A stretch of 64,000 nucleotides of DNA from Desulfosudis oleivorans (lineage in GTDB: Bacteria; Desulfobacterota; Desulfobacteria; Desulfobacterales; SURF-7), in NCBI GenBank assembly GCA_020723305.1, contig DYJC01000003.1, positions 206,418 through 270,417 of the forward strand. The letters run 5' to 3'. Every line of letters begins with the position of its first letter. The first letter of the stretch is position 1. Below are positions 9,511 to 17,854 of this stretch, in pieces. Made by a program: the position numbers and the translations under genes. The notes below the pieces were generated by a model. It saw only the letters and a list, made by a program, of their open reading frames with translations. It had not been told where the DNA came from and made no database searches.

Positions 9511-10857
9511 TTATTTATAATACAGCATGTCCTCTACCTTCATAAATCCACGGATGGCATGGGAAACCCCGTAGGTCAGCAAGTCCGGCGGCCAGGGAAA
9601 CGTTTTTCTGCCTACAAAAAACATCTCCGTGCGCTGGGTTTTCAAGCCGGTAATCATCTCGGCGATAGCGCGTCCGTTGTTGGTTGTCATGGACACGCCA
9701 TGTCCAACACACCCCATTGAAAAAATACATTTTTTATCCTTACCCAGATAGCCGATGACCGGCGCCATATCAATGGTTACAGATACCGGCCCGCCCCACT
9801 GGTGGGTAAACCGGATTCCTTTCAACTGGGGAAACACTTCTGTTACATGATGCTCAAGATGTGTAAAAATTTTCCGGTTCAAGTCCTTGTTCAGATCCGT
9901 TCCATACCCGAACGATACATCCCCGCCGCCCATGACGATCCGATTATCACGAGTCAGACGGTAATAGTGAATCAGATCCCGCGCATCTTCGACACCTGCC
10001 CGGCAGCCCCAACCGATGCTTGCCATCTGCTTGTCGGACAGCGGCTCGGTCATGACAATATGGGTGAATGCGGGCCGCTGGATGGATTTGAGTTCCGGAA
10101 AAAGCACGGAATAAGCATTGGTGGCAAACACCAGGTACTCGCTTTGGATATCGCCGGTTTTTGTCCGGACGGTGAATCCTCCTCCACTGTTTCTGGAAAA
10201 TCCAATCACCGGCGATTGTTCATAAATGGTCACGCCCTTGGATTCCGCAAAATCTTTCATACCGCGCGCCAGCCTGGCGGGATTCACAATGCCGCACCGG
10301 GGCTCGAACCATCCGAGTTTATAAAAATCCGTCCTGAACTCGGCAGCCAGACGATTTTTATCCCATCGCTCGACACCGCCCATGCCCCAGCGCTCCATGA
10401 TTTCAAAATCGTGCTCAACCCGTTTGATCTGCCCCGGACTGGTGCCCACCAGCAGGTACCCGCTTCTTTCGTAATCGCAGTCAATTTTATGGGTGGTGAT
10501 GAAATCATGCAGGTAATCCACCGCCTCTTCCATATACCGATGAGCGGATTTTGCCTTTTCATCGGAAAACCGGAACTTGGTAATGCCCTTGGTCAGCCCG
10601 AACAGGGTCATGGAAAATCCGCCGTTTCTGCCGGACGCCCCGTAACCGCAGATATCGGATTCAATTACCCGCACATCCATGCCGGGTTTCATCTGTTTGA
10701 GATGCCAGCCTGCGGACAGCCCGGTATACCCGCCGCCGATGATCACAACATCCGCTTTCTGTGCAGGTGGTAGACCGGGATTCGAGACAATGGTTTCCGG
10801 CAGGGATTCAAGCCACCAGCTTTTTGACTGGTAATCCGTTGACTGGTGATGGGTCAT
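9511..10857 (-). CDS. FAD-dependent amino acid/amine oxidoreductase (DAO family, PuuB-like)
   Basis: Flavoprotein of 448 residues in the D-amino acid oxidase/glycine oxidase family. The Rossmann motif VVIIGGGYTGLSAG is at residues 37-50 and the flavin signature GYGASGRNGGF near residue 74 is the form seen in gamma-glutamylputrescine oxidases (PuuB/OrdL). AAGGAGG upstream of the ATG supports the start. Members oxidise secondary or primary amines, usually with O2 as acceptor; in an anaerobe another acceptor is possible. It precedes an amidohydrolase gene, suggesting a small catabolic unit for an amine or amide substrate. No other putrescine-pathway genes are nearby. Confidence 0.88.
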   Translation of the reverse strand: MTHHQSTDYQSKSWWLESLPETIVSNPGLPPAQKADVVIIGGGYTGLSAGWHLKQMKPGMDVRVIESDICGYGASGRNGGFSMTLFGLTKGITKFRFSDEKAKSAHRYMEEAVDYLHDFITTHKIDCDYERSGYLLVGTSPGQIKRVEHDFEIMERWGMGGVERWDKNRLAAEFRTDFYKLGWFEPRCGIVNPARLARGMKDFAESKGVTIYEQSPVIGFSRNSGGGFTVRTKTGDIQSEYLVFATNAYSVLFPELKSIQRPAFTHIVMTEPLSDKQMASIGWGCRAGVEDARDLIHYYRLTRDNRIVMGGGDVSFGYGTDLNKDLNRKIFTHLEHHVTEVFPQLKGIRFTHQWGGPVSVTIDMAPVIGYLGKDKKCIFSMGCVGHGVSMTTNNGRAIAEMITGLKTQRTEMFFVGRKTFPWPPDLLTYGVSHAIRGFMKVEDMLYYK

Positions 10858-11032
10858 GGGAAATCCTCCTTACAATAAAAGGTTACAATTGCTGACCGGA
10901 AAACCGGGGCATCTTCTTTTAAGTTAGTCACCTAACCAAATAAAATTTCAAAGCGGACTTGTCAAGATTTAATTTCAGTCAGCTTTATGGGTTTTTAAGG
11001 AATGACCCAATAACCCTTAAAACCCAGATCAG

Positions 11033-11812
11033 TCATTTTGTCTGCCAGTCGGAAAGACCATATTTGGCAAGGATATTTTTCAGGATTCCGGATGTTCGAA
11101 TCTCATCCATTCCTTTGGAAAGAAGGGTTGCGTATTCCTTTGATTTTAAATTTAAAGGCGAAAAAGCAATATATATTTTATTATCTCTCCCCGGACTGAT
11201 TTCATCGCCGGCATGGCTGAAAAGATCAGTTTTCCCCATTTCCGAAGCTTTCAGCAGAAAAACATTTTTGTCCTCAAGGATAGCATCGATTCTTCCAGCT
11301 TCGATTTTTTTGAAATTGAGATCAAGAGCATTATCGCCGCTAACAAACTGTACCAGAGGGGTATTGCTGTTTTTTTTCAGATACTGGTTGATGAATTGAC
11401 CATAATCATAGTCCTGAATAACCCCGAGTTTGATGCCGGCCAGAGAATCGATACCGGAATATTTCCATGTGGCTCCTTTTTTTAAAAAAAATGAACTTAT
11501 TGTCACTCCCTGTTCTTGATCGGGAAAGATAAAATCAGGCGCGTCTCCCTTCGCAGCACCGACGATTGCTGTATATTTTCCCTTGCGTGTTTTATCAATG
11601 GCCCGTGACCAGTTTATGGTTTTATAATCCACTGTATGGCCTGATTTCTGAAAGACCGTTACGGCAATTTCAATCATATAGCCAGGTTTGTCGCTTTCCG
11701 GCACACAGTTATAGGGGCACCATTCATCGGCCACGATACTTATCGTATCTGCTGATGAGGTAACAGTAAAGAGGAGGATAATTGACAGGATCAGTGCGAA
11801 TATTTTTTTCAT
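11033..11812 (-). CDS. Transporter substrate-binding domain protein (SBP_bac_3)
   Basis: Periplasmic type II solute-binding protein of about 259 residues. The true start is the ATG at 11812 (MKKIFALILSIILLF), preceded by AATAGGAG; the open frame runs 41 codons further upstream without coding character. A signal peptide is followed by ISIVADEWCPYNC and GYMIEIAVTVFQKSGHTVDY, the usual N-terminal lobe of polar amino acid binding proteins. No permease or ATPase is adjacent, so it is an orphan. A second SBP_bac_3 protein in the window (34206-34979) sits before a sensor kinase. Confidence 0.85.
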   Translation of the reverse strand: MKKIFALILSIILLFTVTSSADTISIVADEWCPYNCVPESDKPGYMIEIAVTVFQKSGHTVDYKTINWSRAIDKTRKGKYTAIVGAAKGDAPDFIFPDQEQGVTISSFFLKKGATWKYSGIDSLAGIKLGVIQDYDYGQFINQYLKKNSNTPLVQFVSGDNALDLNFKKIEAGRIDAILEDKNVFLLKASEMGKTDLFSHAGDEISPGRDNKIYIAFSPLNLKSKEYATLLSKGMDEIRTSGILKNILAKYGLSDWQTK

Positions 11813-12165
11813 GGCTTTTCTCCTATTATTAAATATCCGTTCATTATTCATAGTACGAGTTGATAAGATCATAATGCCATCCAAGGGTATACAGGTTGTT
11901 GGATCAGGTTTGCTTGACATCATCTGCTTTTTCATGCGGAAATTTTTTAATTTTATGTGAGAAATAAGGGTCTGAAAAATAATGAGATTATAGCAGATAC
12001 GGCTAAAAATACAATCATTTTTTAATCATTTTTCTGTTTTTTATTCCATTTGTGTTTTGTTGTACATCATTGCAGTTTCGGAATAGTGGGAAGCCATGGA
12101 AAGAGCAGGAGATCTCCGATGCGGTTGGGCAATCCAATAAGAAACGGCTACTCATGGTTCATGGA
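11813..12165. other. Intergenic region, no gene recognised
   Basis: About 350 bp between the orphan binding-protein gene and the BRO-type remnant. It is AT-rich near 11940-12040 and holds no frame with coding character. The plus-strand open frame at 12052-12408 lies mostly over the BRO remnant and resembles no family I know. Confidence 0.5.
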
Positions 12166-12660
12166 TCATGCATGAATGATCTGCAATGGAAACAAAAAGG
12201 GCATGATCATGGCAGACCCATGGCCAACGATCTGGAATTCCTGCCCCATCATTCTTTGCTGTATCCATTTTTCGCTTCGCCCATGCTGCTGCCAGTATTC
12301 ACGGGCTCGGTCAAGGGAGCGGGCAGGGTCGCTCATATCCTGAAGGCGTTCATAGCCCACCTTGGCCAGCCATTGCTTTATAGGTTCCGCCTTGGGACTG
12401 GGGACTGATTGAATCAGCCGTAACAAGGTTTCCGGATCAGCCGCATCGGTCAGATATTGTTTCCCGTCAGCGGCTTCCATTTTCAGTCGGTGACAATTTG
12501 TCACCGACTCGCTGCCTTCCTTGTTTAGACGGTTTTTCAATACTTTCAAGTAGTTTCTTGCAGCCTGGTAGTCCGGCTGTTGAATCAGGACGGCTATGAT
12601 GTCAACTACCGAGAAATACCATGTGTTGGTTTCTTGATTATAATGTCTTATGAATGGTTT
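12166..12660 (-). pseudogene. Degraded BRO-N type prophage antirepressor
   Basis: The minus-strand frame from 12660 to the stop at 12166 is open for 164 residues and reads like the N-terminal BRO domain of phage antirepressors: KPFIRHYNQETNTWYFSVVD, then VTNCHRLKMEAADGKQYLTD, then LIQSVPSPKAEPIKQWLAKV and a GYERLQD segment. There is no ATG or GTG at the expected start, and an in-frame TGA lies about 60 bp further upstream. After RMMGQ the family-specific sequence stops and about 24 unrelated residues follow to the stop. The usual protein is roughly 270 residues with a second domain. I read it as a 5'- and 3'-decayed remnant; a TTG at 12549 could still start a short peptide. Confidence 0.75.
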
Positions 12661-12800
12661 GAGTGCATGACAGGAGATTGATATTCGATTACGTCTCCAT
12701 ACATTAAATGAATCATTGAATCAAGATATTGAGAAATAAAATTAAAAATTTACGCACGCAGAAGAATGATTTTATTGAATCGTTTTGATTCGATCCAACC

Positions 12801-12829
12801 TTGACACTACCACATAGTGGCACTATTAT
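12801..12829 (+). promoter_or_regulatory. Strong sigma-70-like promoter with operator-like repeats in the spacer
   Basis: TTGACA (12801-12806) and TATTAT (12824-12829) are separated by exactly 17 bases, close to the sigma-70 consensus. The spacer contains alternating inverted repeats CACTA-CCACA-TAGTG-G-CACTA, so a dimeric repressor could sit between the boxes. Transcription would run rightwards into the 58-aa gene (12922) and the 459-aa HTH protein gene (13140). Confidence 0.65.
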
Positions 12830-12921
12830 CTGGTCATGAACAATCATATACCCTTTTTGCGGTTTGAACGGTTATCGATGATGATCATACTGCTATAGTC
12901 ATAAATTATAGGAGGAGAGCC

Positions 12922-13098
12922 ATGAGAAATTCAATACCCATTACATCCAGAAGCTGCTGCAAGCGTGAGAAGGAGCGTGTTGTGAGTGAAATCCGGTTTT
13001 GCGAATTTGTGTCTTCAACGCCGGAACAGCGGTCTGCCTGTTACAGGCAGGTGGCCAAAAGCAGCGGGAGTCGTGCCAGAGATTGTATGTATCGGTAA
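12922..13098 (+). CDS. Small cysteine-containing protein, 58 aa, unknown
   Basis: Unrecognised small basic protein. The ATG is preceded by AGGAGGAG at good spacing and the frame ends with TAA at 13098. It contains five cysteines (a CC pair near residues 12-13, then FCE, ACY and DCM) and many Arg/Lys residues, with no signal peptide or membrane segment. A strong promoter lies about 95 bp upstream and the 459-aa HTH protein gene begins 41 bp downstream on the same strand, so they probably form one transcript. A small Zn- or nucleic-acid-binding role is possible but is only inference. Confidence 0.6.
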   Translation: MRNSIPITSRSCCKREKERVVSEIRFCEFVSSTPEQRSACYRQVAKSSGSRARDCMYR

Positions 13099-13139
13099 AC
13101 AGGATGATTTGTAAAGCAGAATAACTTTTAATTCGAGCG

Positions 13140-14519
13140 ATGAGCGTAAATGATTCAATGAATCTACTGACCCGAAAAAGAGTGAAATTGACCCGTTCTG
13201 TTTTGAAAGATTTTTATGAGAACGCGGCAAAAGGCAGTCTGTCTGCGCTTTCAAAACAGACGGGGTTGGCCTATGGCCTGTTATATAATATCGCGCATCG
13301 CCGGGTGAAATCCATATCCATAAGGGATTACAGGAAGATTTTTAACAAAGATCCAATCGTAAAGCTCCCGGATCGAAAAGACGGCGCTTATTTCCGGGAC
13401 ATGGTTCGTCTCTGGCTGTATTTGAATGTGGGTCAGAGCGAGAACATTCTGTATCAGGAGTTTTTTCAAGGGAAGAAAGCATTCAAAAAAACAGATTATC
13501 GGATTTTTACCGGTGAAATAGATACAATCGAATGCCGGCTTGAGGACCAAATGGAGCAAAAATTTCTGGGTCTGGGGATTGAACGGCCGGTCATTCAAAG
13601 CTGGATCCGGGAGTTCAATGCCCAAAACCGGGGAAAACGGATCCCGTACCGGGAATTGAAACCTGTTCTTGAATTCATTCAGGATAAGGTTGGTATCCAT
13701 CCCACGCGATTGCTTAAACAGAGTGTCAAACGATATGAAACAGGAACCCTGCATACAGTATCCAGCCAGGTGTTTGAGGATGCCATGCAGGTGAAAAAAG
13801 AGATTGAGCAGTATCTGGATTCAAATCAGACTATCCATAAGGAAAAACTGCTGGATCGGATATATGGAAAACGGCCGGGTTTTATTCCATTTTATGAAAT
13901 AGAAGAGAAGTTGGAATTTCTGAGAGAATATGGCGGACACTATCCGAAAAAATATCTGGGCCGTGGGATCGGGTATTATCGGAAAAAGAAAATCAAACAT
14001 ATCGCATCATGGCGGGGGATCAGAATTGACCAGGACTGCCGGGATATCATCCGGAAAAAACCGGATCTCCGGCTTTCCTCTTTACCAAGAGTATTTCTGT
14101 ATCAGGAGGTCGGCAAGCTGTTATCGGTCTTAAAAAAAATCTCCATTCAACAGATTTGTCATGATAATAATGTTGAATTTGAGGCCGATATCTTACGCCA
14201 GGTAACTCTTGATCCGGGACAATATCCAAATCAGGAACAGGTGCTGGTCCGGTTTGATGAGGCTGCCCGATATCTGAAAATGAAACAGAAAGCATTTGAT
14301 TATCTTGTCGCCAGTCACAGCAGTCTGTTTAAAAAGATTGCTGTGCGGAAAGAAAACGGCTGGTATATCCCGGACACAAGTCTTGAGATGCTTAAAAAAA
14401 TTGCCGGGTTTTCATTGATAAAGGGAAAATACGATTTTCTGGCTTCCCGGAAAGATGAGTGTTATGCATCCTGTTATGGTTCAATGTCCAGGGCAATCGG
14501 ATCTTCCCGTTCATTGTAA
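13140..14519 (+). CDS. Unrecognised 459-aa protein with N-terminal HTH and duplicated internal module
   Basis: I do not recognise this family. Residues about 31-68 look like a helix-turn-helix (SLSALSKQTGLAYGLLYNIA then a basic segment). Two internal copies of a 65-residue module are visible, about 153-216 and 238-303: IPYRELKPVLEFIQDKVGIH in one matches IPFYEIEEKLEFLREYGGHY in the other, each followed by a basic Tyr-rich stretch. Near residue 365 VRFDEAARYLKMKQKAFDYL looks like a second winged-helix/excisionase-like helix pair. The protein is highly basic, has no signal peptide and no catalytic motif that I can identify. It lies downstream of the 58-aa gene, under the operator-like promoter, beside a phage antirepressor remnant. 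A DNA-binding role is inferred. Confidence 0.8.
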   Translation: MSVNDSMNLLTRKRVKLTRSVLKDFYENAAKGSLSALSKQTGLAYGLLYNIAHRRVKSISIRDYRKIFNKDPIVKLPDRKDGAYFRDMVRLWLYLNVGQSENILYQEFFQGKKAFKKTDYRIFTGEIDTIECRLEDQMEQKFLGLGIERPVIQSWIREFNAQNRGKRIPYRELKPVLEFIQDKVGIHPTRLLKQSVKRYETGTLHTVSSQVFEDAMQVKKEIEQYLDSNQTIHKEKLLDRIYGKRPGFIPFYEIEEKLEFLREYGGHYPKKYLGRGIGYYRKKKIKHIASWRGIRIDQDCRDIIRKKPDLRLSSLPRVFLYQEVGKLLSVLKKISIQQICHDNNVEFEADILRQVTLDPGQYPNQEQVLVRFDEAARYLKMKQKAFDYLVASHSSLFKKIAVRKENGWYIPDTSLEMLKKIAGFSLIKGKYDFLASRKDECYASCYGSMSRAIGSSRSL

Positions 14520-14599
14520 ATACAAATTCATTTTCTTAATGCGATGTCGATTGCTGATAATATAACCGATTCATGTTCATTCAGTCTGTTATTCAATCC

Positions 14600-15628
14600 T
14601 TAATAGATTTTTAGATTCTTTTTCCCGCCGTAATACCGCATAAATTGAACACGGTCATATACTGCCGGGTCCGCACTTTTGGCCTGGCTCAGCTTGCCCT
14701 TGAAATCAGACAGGCTTTTGTACCCTCTGGCTGTCATCCAGTTTTCCAGACGCTCCAATAATTTCTCAAGGTGTTCCACTCCGTTTTTGTATAGACATGA
14801 AACAACCTGAACTGCATCTGCACCTGCAAGAATTTGTTTGATGACTGCTTCTCCATCATGAACACCGGTAGAGGCTGCAAGGTCACAACCGACTTTTTTC
14901 GCCATAATTGCTATCCATCGTAAAGAAATAGACAGATCAGATGGAGTACTTAAGATGTATGATGGGATGATTTCTTGCTTATTAATATCAATGTCCGGGC
15001 TGAAAAAACGGTTAAAAAGCACCAGCCCATTAATACCGGTATTAGACAATTTCTGAATCATCAGCGCAAGATCTGTAAAATAATAACTAATTTTCAATGC
15101 AATGGGGATAGTGATATTTTTCCGGATATTATTGACGATCTGAAAATAAACGTTTTCTTTATCCTCCCGTGTTCGGCTGATATCCGTTGGCGGAAAAAAC
15201 ATGTTTAATTCAAGTGCATCCGCTCCGGCTTGTTCCAGGTTTCTGGCATATGGTATCCACTCAGCAGAGTCAAAATAGCAATTGATACTGGCTATCACAG
15301 GAATTGAAACTTTGCTTTTGCTGTCTTTGATAAGTGCAACGTATTTTTTCAGATTTTCTTCTCGAATAACATAATCATAATATTCAATGGGATTCTTTCG
15401 CCCCTCATAATCAAAGTATTTATCATTATAATTTGATGTTTCGGTTTTTATAAAATCAGCATACTCAAGGGCGATCTCTTCTTCAAAGATGGATTTTAAT
15501 ACAACAGCACCCGCACCTTTTTTTTCGAGATCCTGTATTTTCTCGACCGAGTTCGTCAGCCCTGAACTGCCAACGATAATTGGGTTTTTTAATGTAATTC
15601 CAAGATATTTTGTTGATAGATCCACCAT
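14600..15628 (-). CDS. Dihydroorotate dehydrogenase-like flavoprotein
   Basis: FMN-binding TIM-barrel protein of 342 residues related to PyrD class 1. Visible: LKNPIIVGSSGLTNSV at the N-terminus, IPVIASINCYF, ALELNMFFPP, IPIALKISYYF and the C-terminal phosphate-binding loop AASTGVHDGEAVIKQILAGA. It is one of the more AT-rich genes of the window. Proteins of this type in anaerobes are annotated as dihydroorotate-dehydrogenase-like and often lie outside pyrimidine operons; no pyr genes are nearby, so a true role in pyrimidine synthesis is not assured. The substrate and acceptor are unknown. It follows the 55-aa gene on the same strand by about 15 bp. Confidence 0.85.
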   Translation of the reverse strand: MVDLSTKYLGITLKNPIIVGSSGLTNSVEKIQDLEKKGAGAVVLKSIFEEEIALEYADFIKTETSNYNDKYFDYEGRKNPIEYYDYVIREENLKKYVALIKDSKSKVSIPVIASINCYFDSAEWIPYARNLEQAGADALELNMFFPPTDISRTREDKENVYFQIVNNIRKNITIPIALKISYYFTDLALMIQKLSNTGINGLVLFNRFFSPDIDINKQEIIPSYILSTPSDLSISLRWIAIMAKKVGCDLAASTGVHDGEAVIKQILAGADAVQVVSCLYKNGVEHLEKLLERLENWMTARGYKSLSDFKGKLSQAKSADPAVYDRVQFMRYYGGKKNLKIY

Positions 15629-15643
15629 ATTATTTCTCCCATA

Positions 15644-15811
15644 TTAAACATGATATTGTTCTTTCAGGTTGTGCATTAACCGGTGAAATGCTTCGTGCTT
15701 TCCAACCCCGATCCGCTCCTCCTCTATTTTTTCAAATCCTTCATAGAGTTCCTCATCTTTTTGACTTGAAAACCGCTGGTCACCCATTGGATAGAGGACA
15801 TTATTTTTCAT
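15644..15811 (-). CDS. Small hypothetical protein, 55 aa
   Basis: Charged 55-residue protein (MKNNVLYPMGDQRFSSQKDE at the N-terminus, NLKEQYHV at the C-terminus) of unknown function. The frame is open further upstream, but the ATG at 15811 overlaps the 3' end of the DUF6448-type gene by 11 bases, the arrangement expected for translational coupling, and upstream residues would duplicate coding space. It has no signal peptide. It precedes the DHOD-like gene, so three genes probably share one transcript. Confidence 0.5.
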   Translation of the reverse strand: MKNNVLYPMGDQRFSSQKDEELYEGFEKIEEERIGVGKHEAFHRLMHNLKEQYHV

Positions 15812-16436
15812 GTTTATGATGACCAGCTGCTGCGCCTTTTTGGGGGTGCGCTTCCTGATGATGCCCGCCGCCTTCGAGTTTGGCAGCATTATAAATCCCT
15901 TCCACATAATGTATAAAAATCACATAGGCTTCAATGAACTCACGACCCGCATCAATGCTTTTATCCGCATCCTTTTTCTTTTCCATGGCATGCTCAAACC
16001 GTTTTCGGATGCCGTCGGTGACTTCATTGGATATGTCTTTCACCAGTTCATCCACTGAGCCGGTTTCAAGGGATTTATCGGCATGGGTAATGGCAGGATC
16101 GACTTCTCCTGCGGGCTTAAGCCCTGTATACGGTTGCCCCTCCCCGGCCCGGTGGATTCGCACCAGAGTTTCAAGAAAATACATATCCGCCATTTCCTTG
16201 GCTTCAGGGCTCAATGCTCTTACGGACAGGGTTTTTTTAAACATGTCGCGGATTTGATTTTCATTTTCCTTTTTGACCCATTTCAGAACCGGAGTGATAT
16301 CTTTGGTTTCAAGTGCCTTTTTTGCAGTGATCACTACCGGACCGTCCAATGTGTCGCAATGGGAATAGGCCAAACCGGAAAAGAAAAGGAAACCTGCCAG
16401 GCAAAACGTCACAATGTAAAATAATTTTTTTTTCAT
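15801..16436 (-). CDS. Exported DUF6448-type protein with His-rich tail
   Basis: 211-residue secreted protein. A signal peptide (residues 1-25, ending LAYS) is followed by HCDTLDGPVVITAKKALETK and the segment LVRIHRAGEGQPYTGLKPAG, which I recognise from the DUF6448 family; the function is unknown. The C-terminal 20 residues are rich in histidine (GGGHHQEAHPQ, then GHHKHEK), which suggests metal binding. AGAGGTG precedes the ATG. The upstream region carries an inverted 122-bp repeat element. The family occurs in anaerobes; a periplasmic metal or redox role is only inference. Confidence 0.8.
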   Translation of the reverse strand: MKKKLFYIVTFCLAGFLFFSGLAYSHCDTLDGPVVITAKKALETKDITPVLKWVKKENENQIRDMFKKTLSVRALSPEAKEMADMYFLETLVRIHRAGEGQPYTGLKPAGEVDPAITHADKSLETGSVDELVKDISNEVTDGIRKRFEHAMEKKKDADKSIDAGREFIEAYVIFIHYVEGIYNAAKLEGGGHHQEAHPQKGAAAGHHKHEK

Positions 16437-16837
16437 GTTGCACCTCTTTTTATGCGTGTTAAATGGTAAATATATATTGCCTCCTTGAAATGATACTAGA
16501 AATAAAAAACATTCCTTGATTTAGGTCAAGCCTGTAATCTTTTATTTTAACTGAAATGGATGAGCTAATTTCAAAAGTCTGTTGTTGTAATTCCGGCGAA
16601 AGCTTGAATCCACTATTCTTGGCCTTTTTTTTGGCACCGACTTTCGACAGTGTGACGCTTTTTAATAGTTTTGCAATTGGCTCGGATAGATAATAATCAC
16701 TAAATAATTTAGCAAAAATTTAGTGAGATTTTATTTCGGTTTTTTATTTATTTCAAGTAATATTTGAAAACCAGGAGGTGCTGCCTTCGAATCCCTCCGG
16801 GCGTGTTAAATATCAGTGAGTTAAATGACGGAAATCA
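16437..16837. other. Intergenic region with one 122-bp repeat and an AT-rich hairpin
   Basis: About 400 bp without a gene. It holds MITE copy A (16562-16683) and an AT-rich inverted repeat CACTAAAT...ATTTAGTG at about 16699-16726. The latter could end arsS transcription on the minus strand, but it has no GC-rich stem. No coding frame is credible. Confidence 0.6.
16562..16683 (-). repeat. 122-bp MITE-like element, copy A (inverted orientation)
   Basis: Begins GAGCTAATTTCAAAAGTC and ends TTGCAATTGGCTC, the family ends in inverted orientation relative to copies B, C and D. Its length is exactly 122 bp. GGAT occurs directly on both sides (16558-16561 and 16684-16687), consistent with a 4-bp target duplication. 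Its interior is more diverged than in the other copies. Confidence 0.8.
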
Positions 16838-17854
16838 TCATGCGTTTTTAAGGGACGCAGTCTCGCCTTGGCAGGATGATCCGGAGCCGGCGACACATCC
16901 ATAGCAATGGTTGTTGACGACGATTTCACGGTTCTTCAGCCGTTCCATATCAAAATTCATGATATTGTCCGGAGCGCTGTGATTGACTTTAAGTTTGAGC
17001 ATCTGGTTGAAGTCACAATCGTAGAGAGATCCGTCCCATCCGACGGAAAGGGTCGTCCGGCACATGACATGGGTAAGTGCGGCAGGGTTGAACGCATGGC
17101 AAAGCAGGTTGAAATAATCCTCGAAATTATCGGATTGAATCAGATACTCGAGGTAGCGTCCAACCGGGAGGTTGGTAATGCAAAAAAGATGGTTGAAATG
17201 GACGCCGTGTTCAGACAATAGTCGTTTGCGGTACTCATGTTCGAGCGACGCTTGGGAGCCCGGAAGATAAGCACCCACGGGATTATGTACAATGTTGATG
17301 AATAAATTAGTCCCGCTCATGCCATACCCGCATGCATTGAGTTCCCGCATGACTTCGATTACTTTTCGAAACACGCCTGTTCCGCGCTGCCGGTCTGACC
17401 TGGCCTCCACGAAGTCCGGAAGCGATGTGACAATTTCAACATTTTGTTTTTTGAAAATATCAATAAAACGCCGGTACGGTTCATCCTGAAGGAGTGTCAG
17501 GTTGGAACGGACAATCATACGTTTTTTTAGAGGAGCTGCTTCATGAATGAACCACTCCAGATGAGGATTCATTTCCGGCGAGCCGCCGGTAATGTCTATC
17601 GTGGAAATCGGGAAATTTTTGAGAATCTCCAGGCACTTTTCCAGAACCATCCTCGGCATGGTTTCAATCCGCTTCGGGCCGGCATTGACGTGACAGTGAC
17701 GGCAGGTCAGATTGCAGATGGTGCCGACGTTGATCTGTAATATTTCAATCCCGCCGGCCCGGAGTGGATACCAGTCAAGTTCTTGAATTTTTCTGGATAG
17801 AGAGGGAAAGCCGGAAAGACTTCCCAGGATGCGAAGCTGTTCGGCGGTGTCCAT
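16838..17854 (-). CDS. arsS: Radical SAM/Cys-rich protein, ArsS family
   Basis: Radical SAM enzyme of 338 residues. The cluster-binding CX3CX2C motif is at C47-C51-C54 (ICNLTCRHCHV), followed by TIDITGGSPEMNP. The C-terminal Cys-rich domain carries the motifs YDCDFNQ and NNHCYGCVAGSGSSCQGE. This is the architecture of the rSAM/Cys-rich family named ArsS, implicated in arsenosugar synthesis. Many members outside arsenic loci have untested roles, and no arsM or ars genes are seen here. The start codon overlaps the stop of the peroxidase-like gene (TAATG), so the pair is coupled. The stop is a doubled TGA; I see no reason to read it as selenocysteine. Confidence 0.88.
   Translation of the reverse strand: MDTAEQLRILGSLSGFPSLSRKIQELDWYPLRAGGIEILQINVGTICNLTCRHCHVNAGPKRIETMPRMVLEKCLEILKNFPISTIDITGGSPEMNPHLEWFIHEAAPLKKRMIVRSNLTLLQDEPYRRFIDIFKKQNVEIVTSLPDFVEARSDRQRGTGVFRKVIEVMRELNACGYGMSGTNLFINIVHNPVGAYLPGSQASLEHEYRKRLLSEHGVHFNHLFCITNLPVGRYLEYLIQSDNFEDYFNLLCHAFNPAALTHVMCRTTLSVGWDGSLYDCDFNQMLKLKVNHSAPDNIMNFDMERLKNREIVVNNHCYGCVAGSGSSCQGETASLKNA

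Noticed and set aside
9802..10773. 323-aa plus-strand ORF
   Set aside because: Shadow of the PuuB-like oxidase on the minus strand.
12052..12408. 118-aa plus-strand ORF
   Set aside because: Overlaps the BRO-type remnant on the opposite strand and has no ribosome site or family resemblance.
12490..12513. Strong palindrome AGTCGGTGAC...GTCACCGACT as a regulatory site
   Set aside because: It lies inside the BRO-N remnant and encodes the conserved VTNCHRLK stretch; the symmetry is explained by the family's codons.
16771..16805. tRNA 3'-end or attachment-site fragment (TTCGAATCCCTCC)
   Set aside because: A GGAGG...CCTCC stem exists, but the T-arm 5' half does not pair correctly and there is no anticodon arm or acceptor stem.
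16835..16840. TGA selenocysteine readthrough at the end of the ArsS-type gene
   Set aside because: Two TGA codons are adjacent and the sequence after them has no Cys-rich family motif; the C-terminal Cys motifs are already complete.
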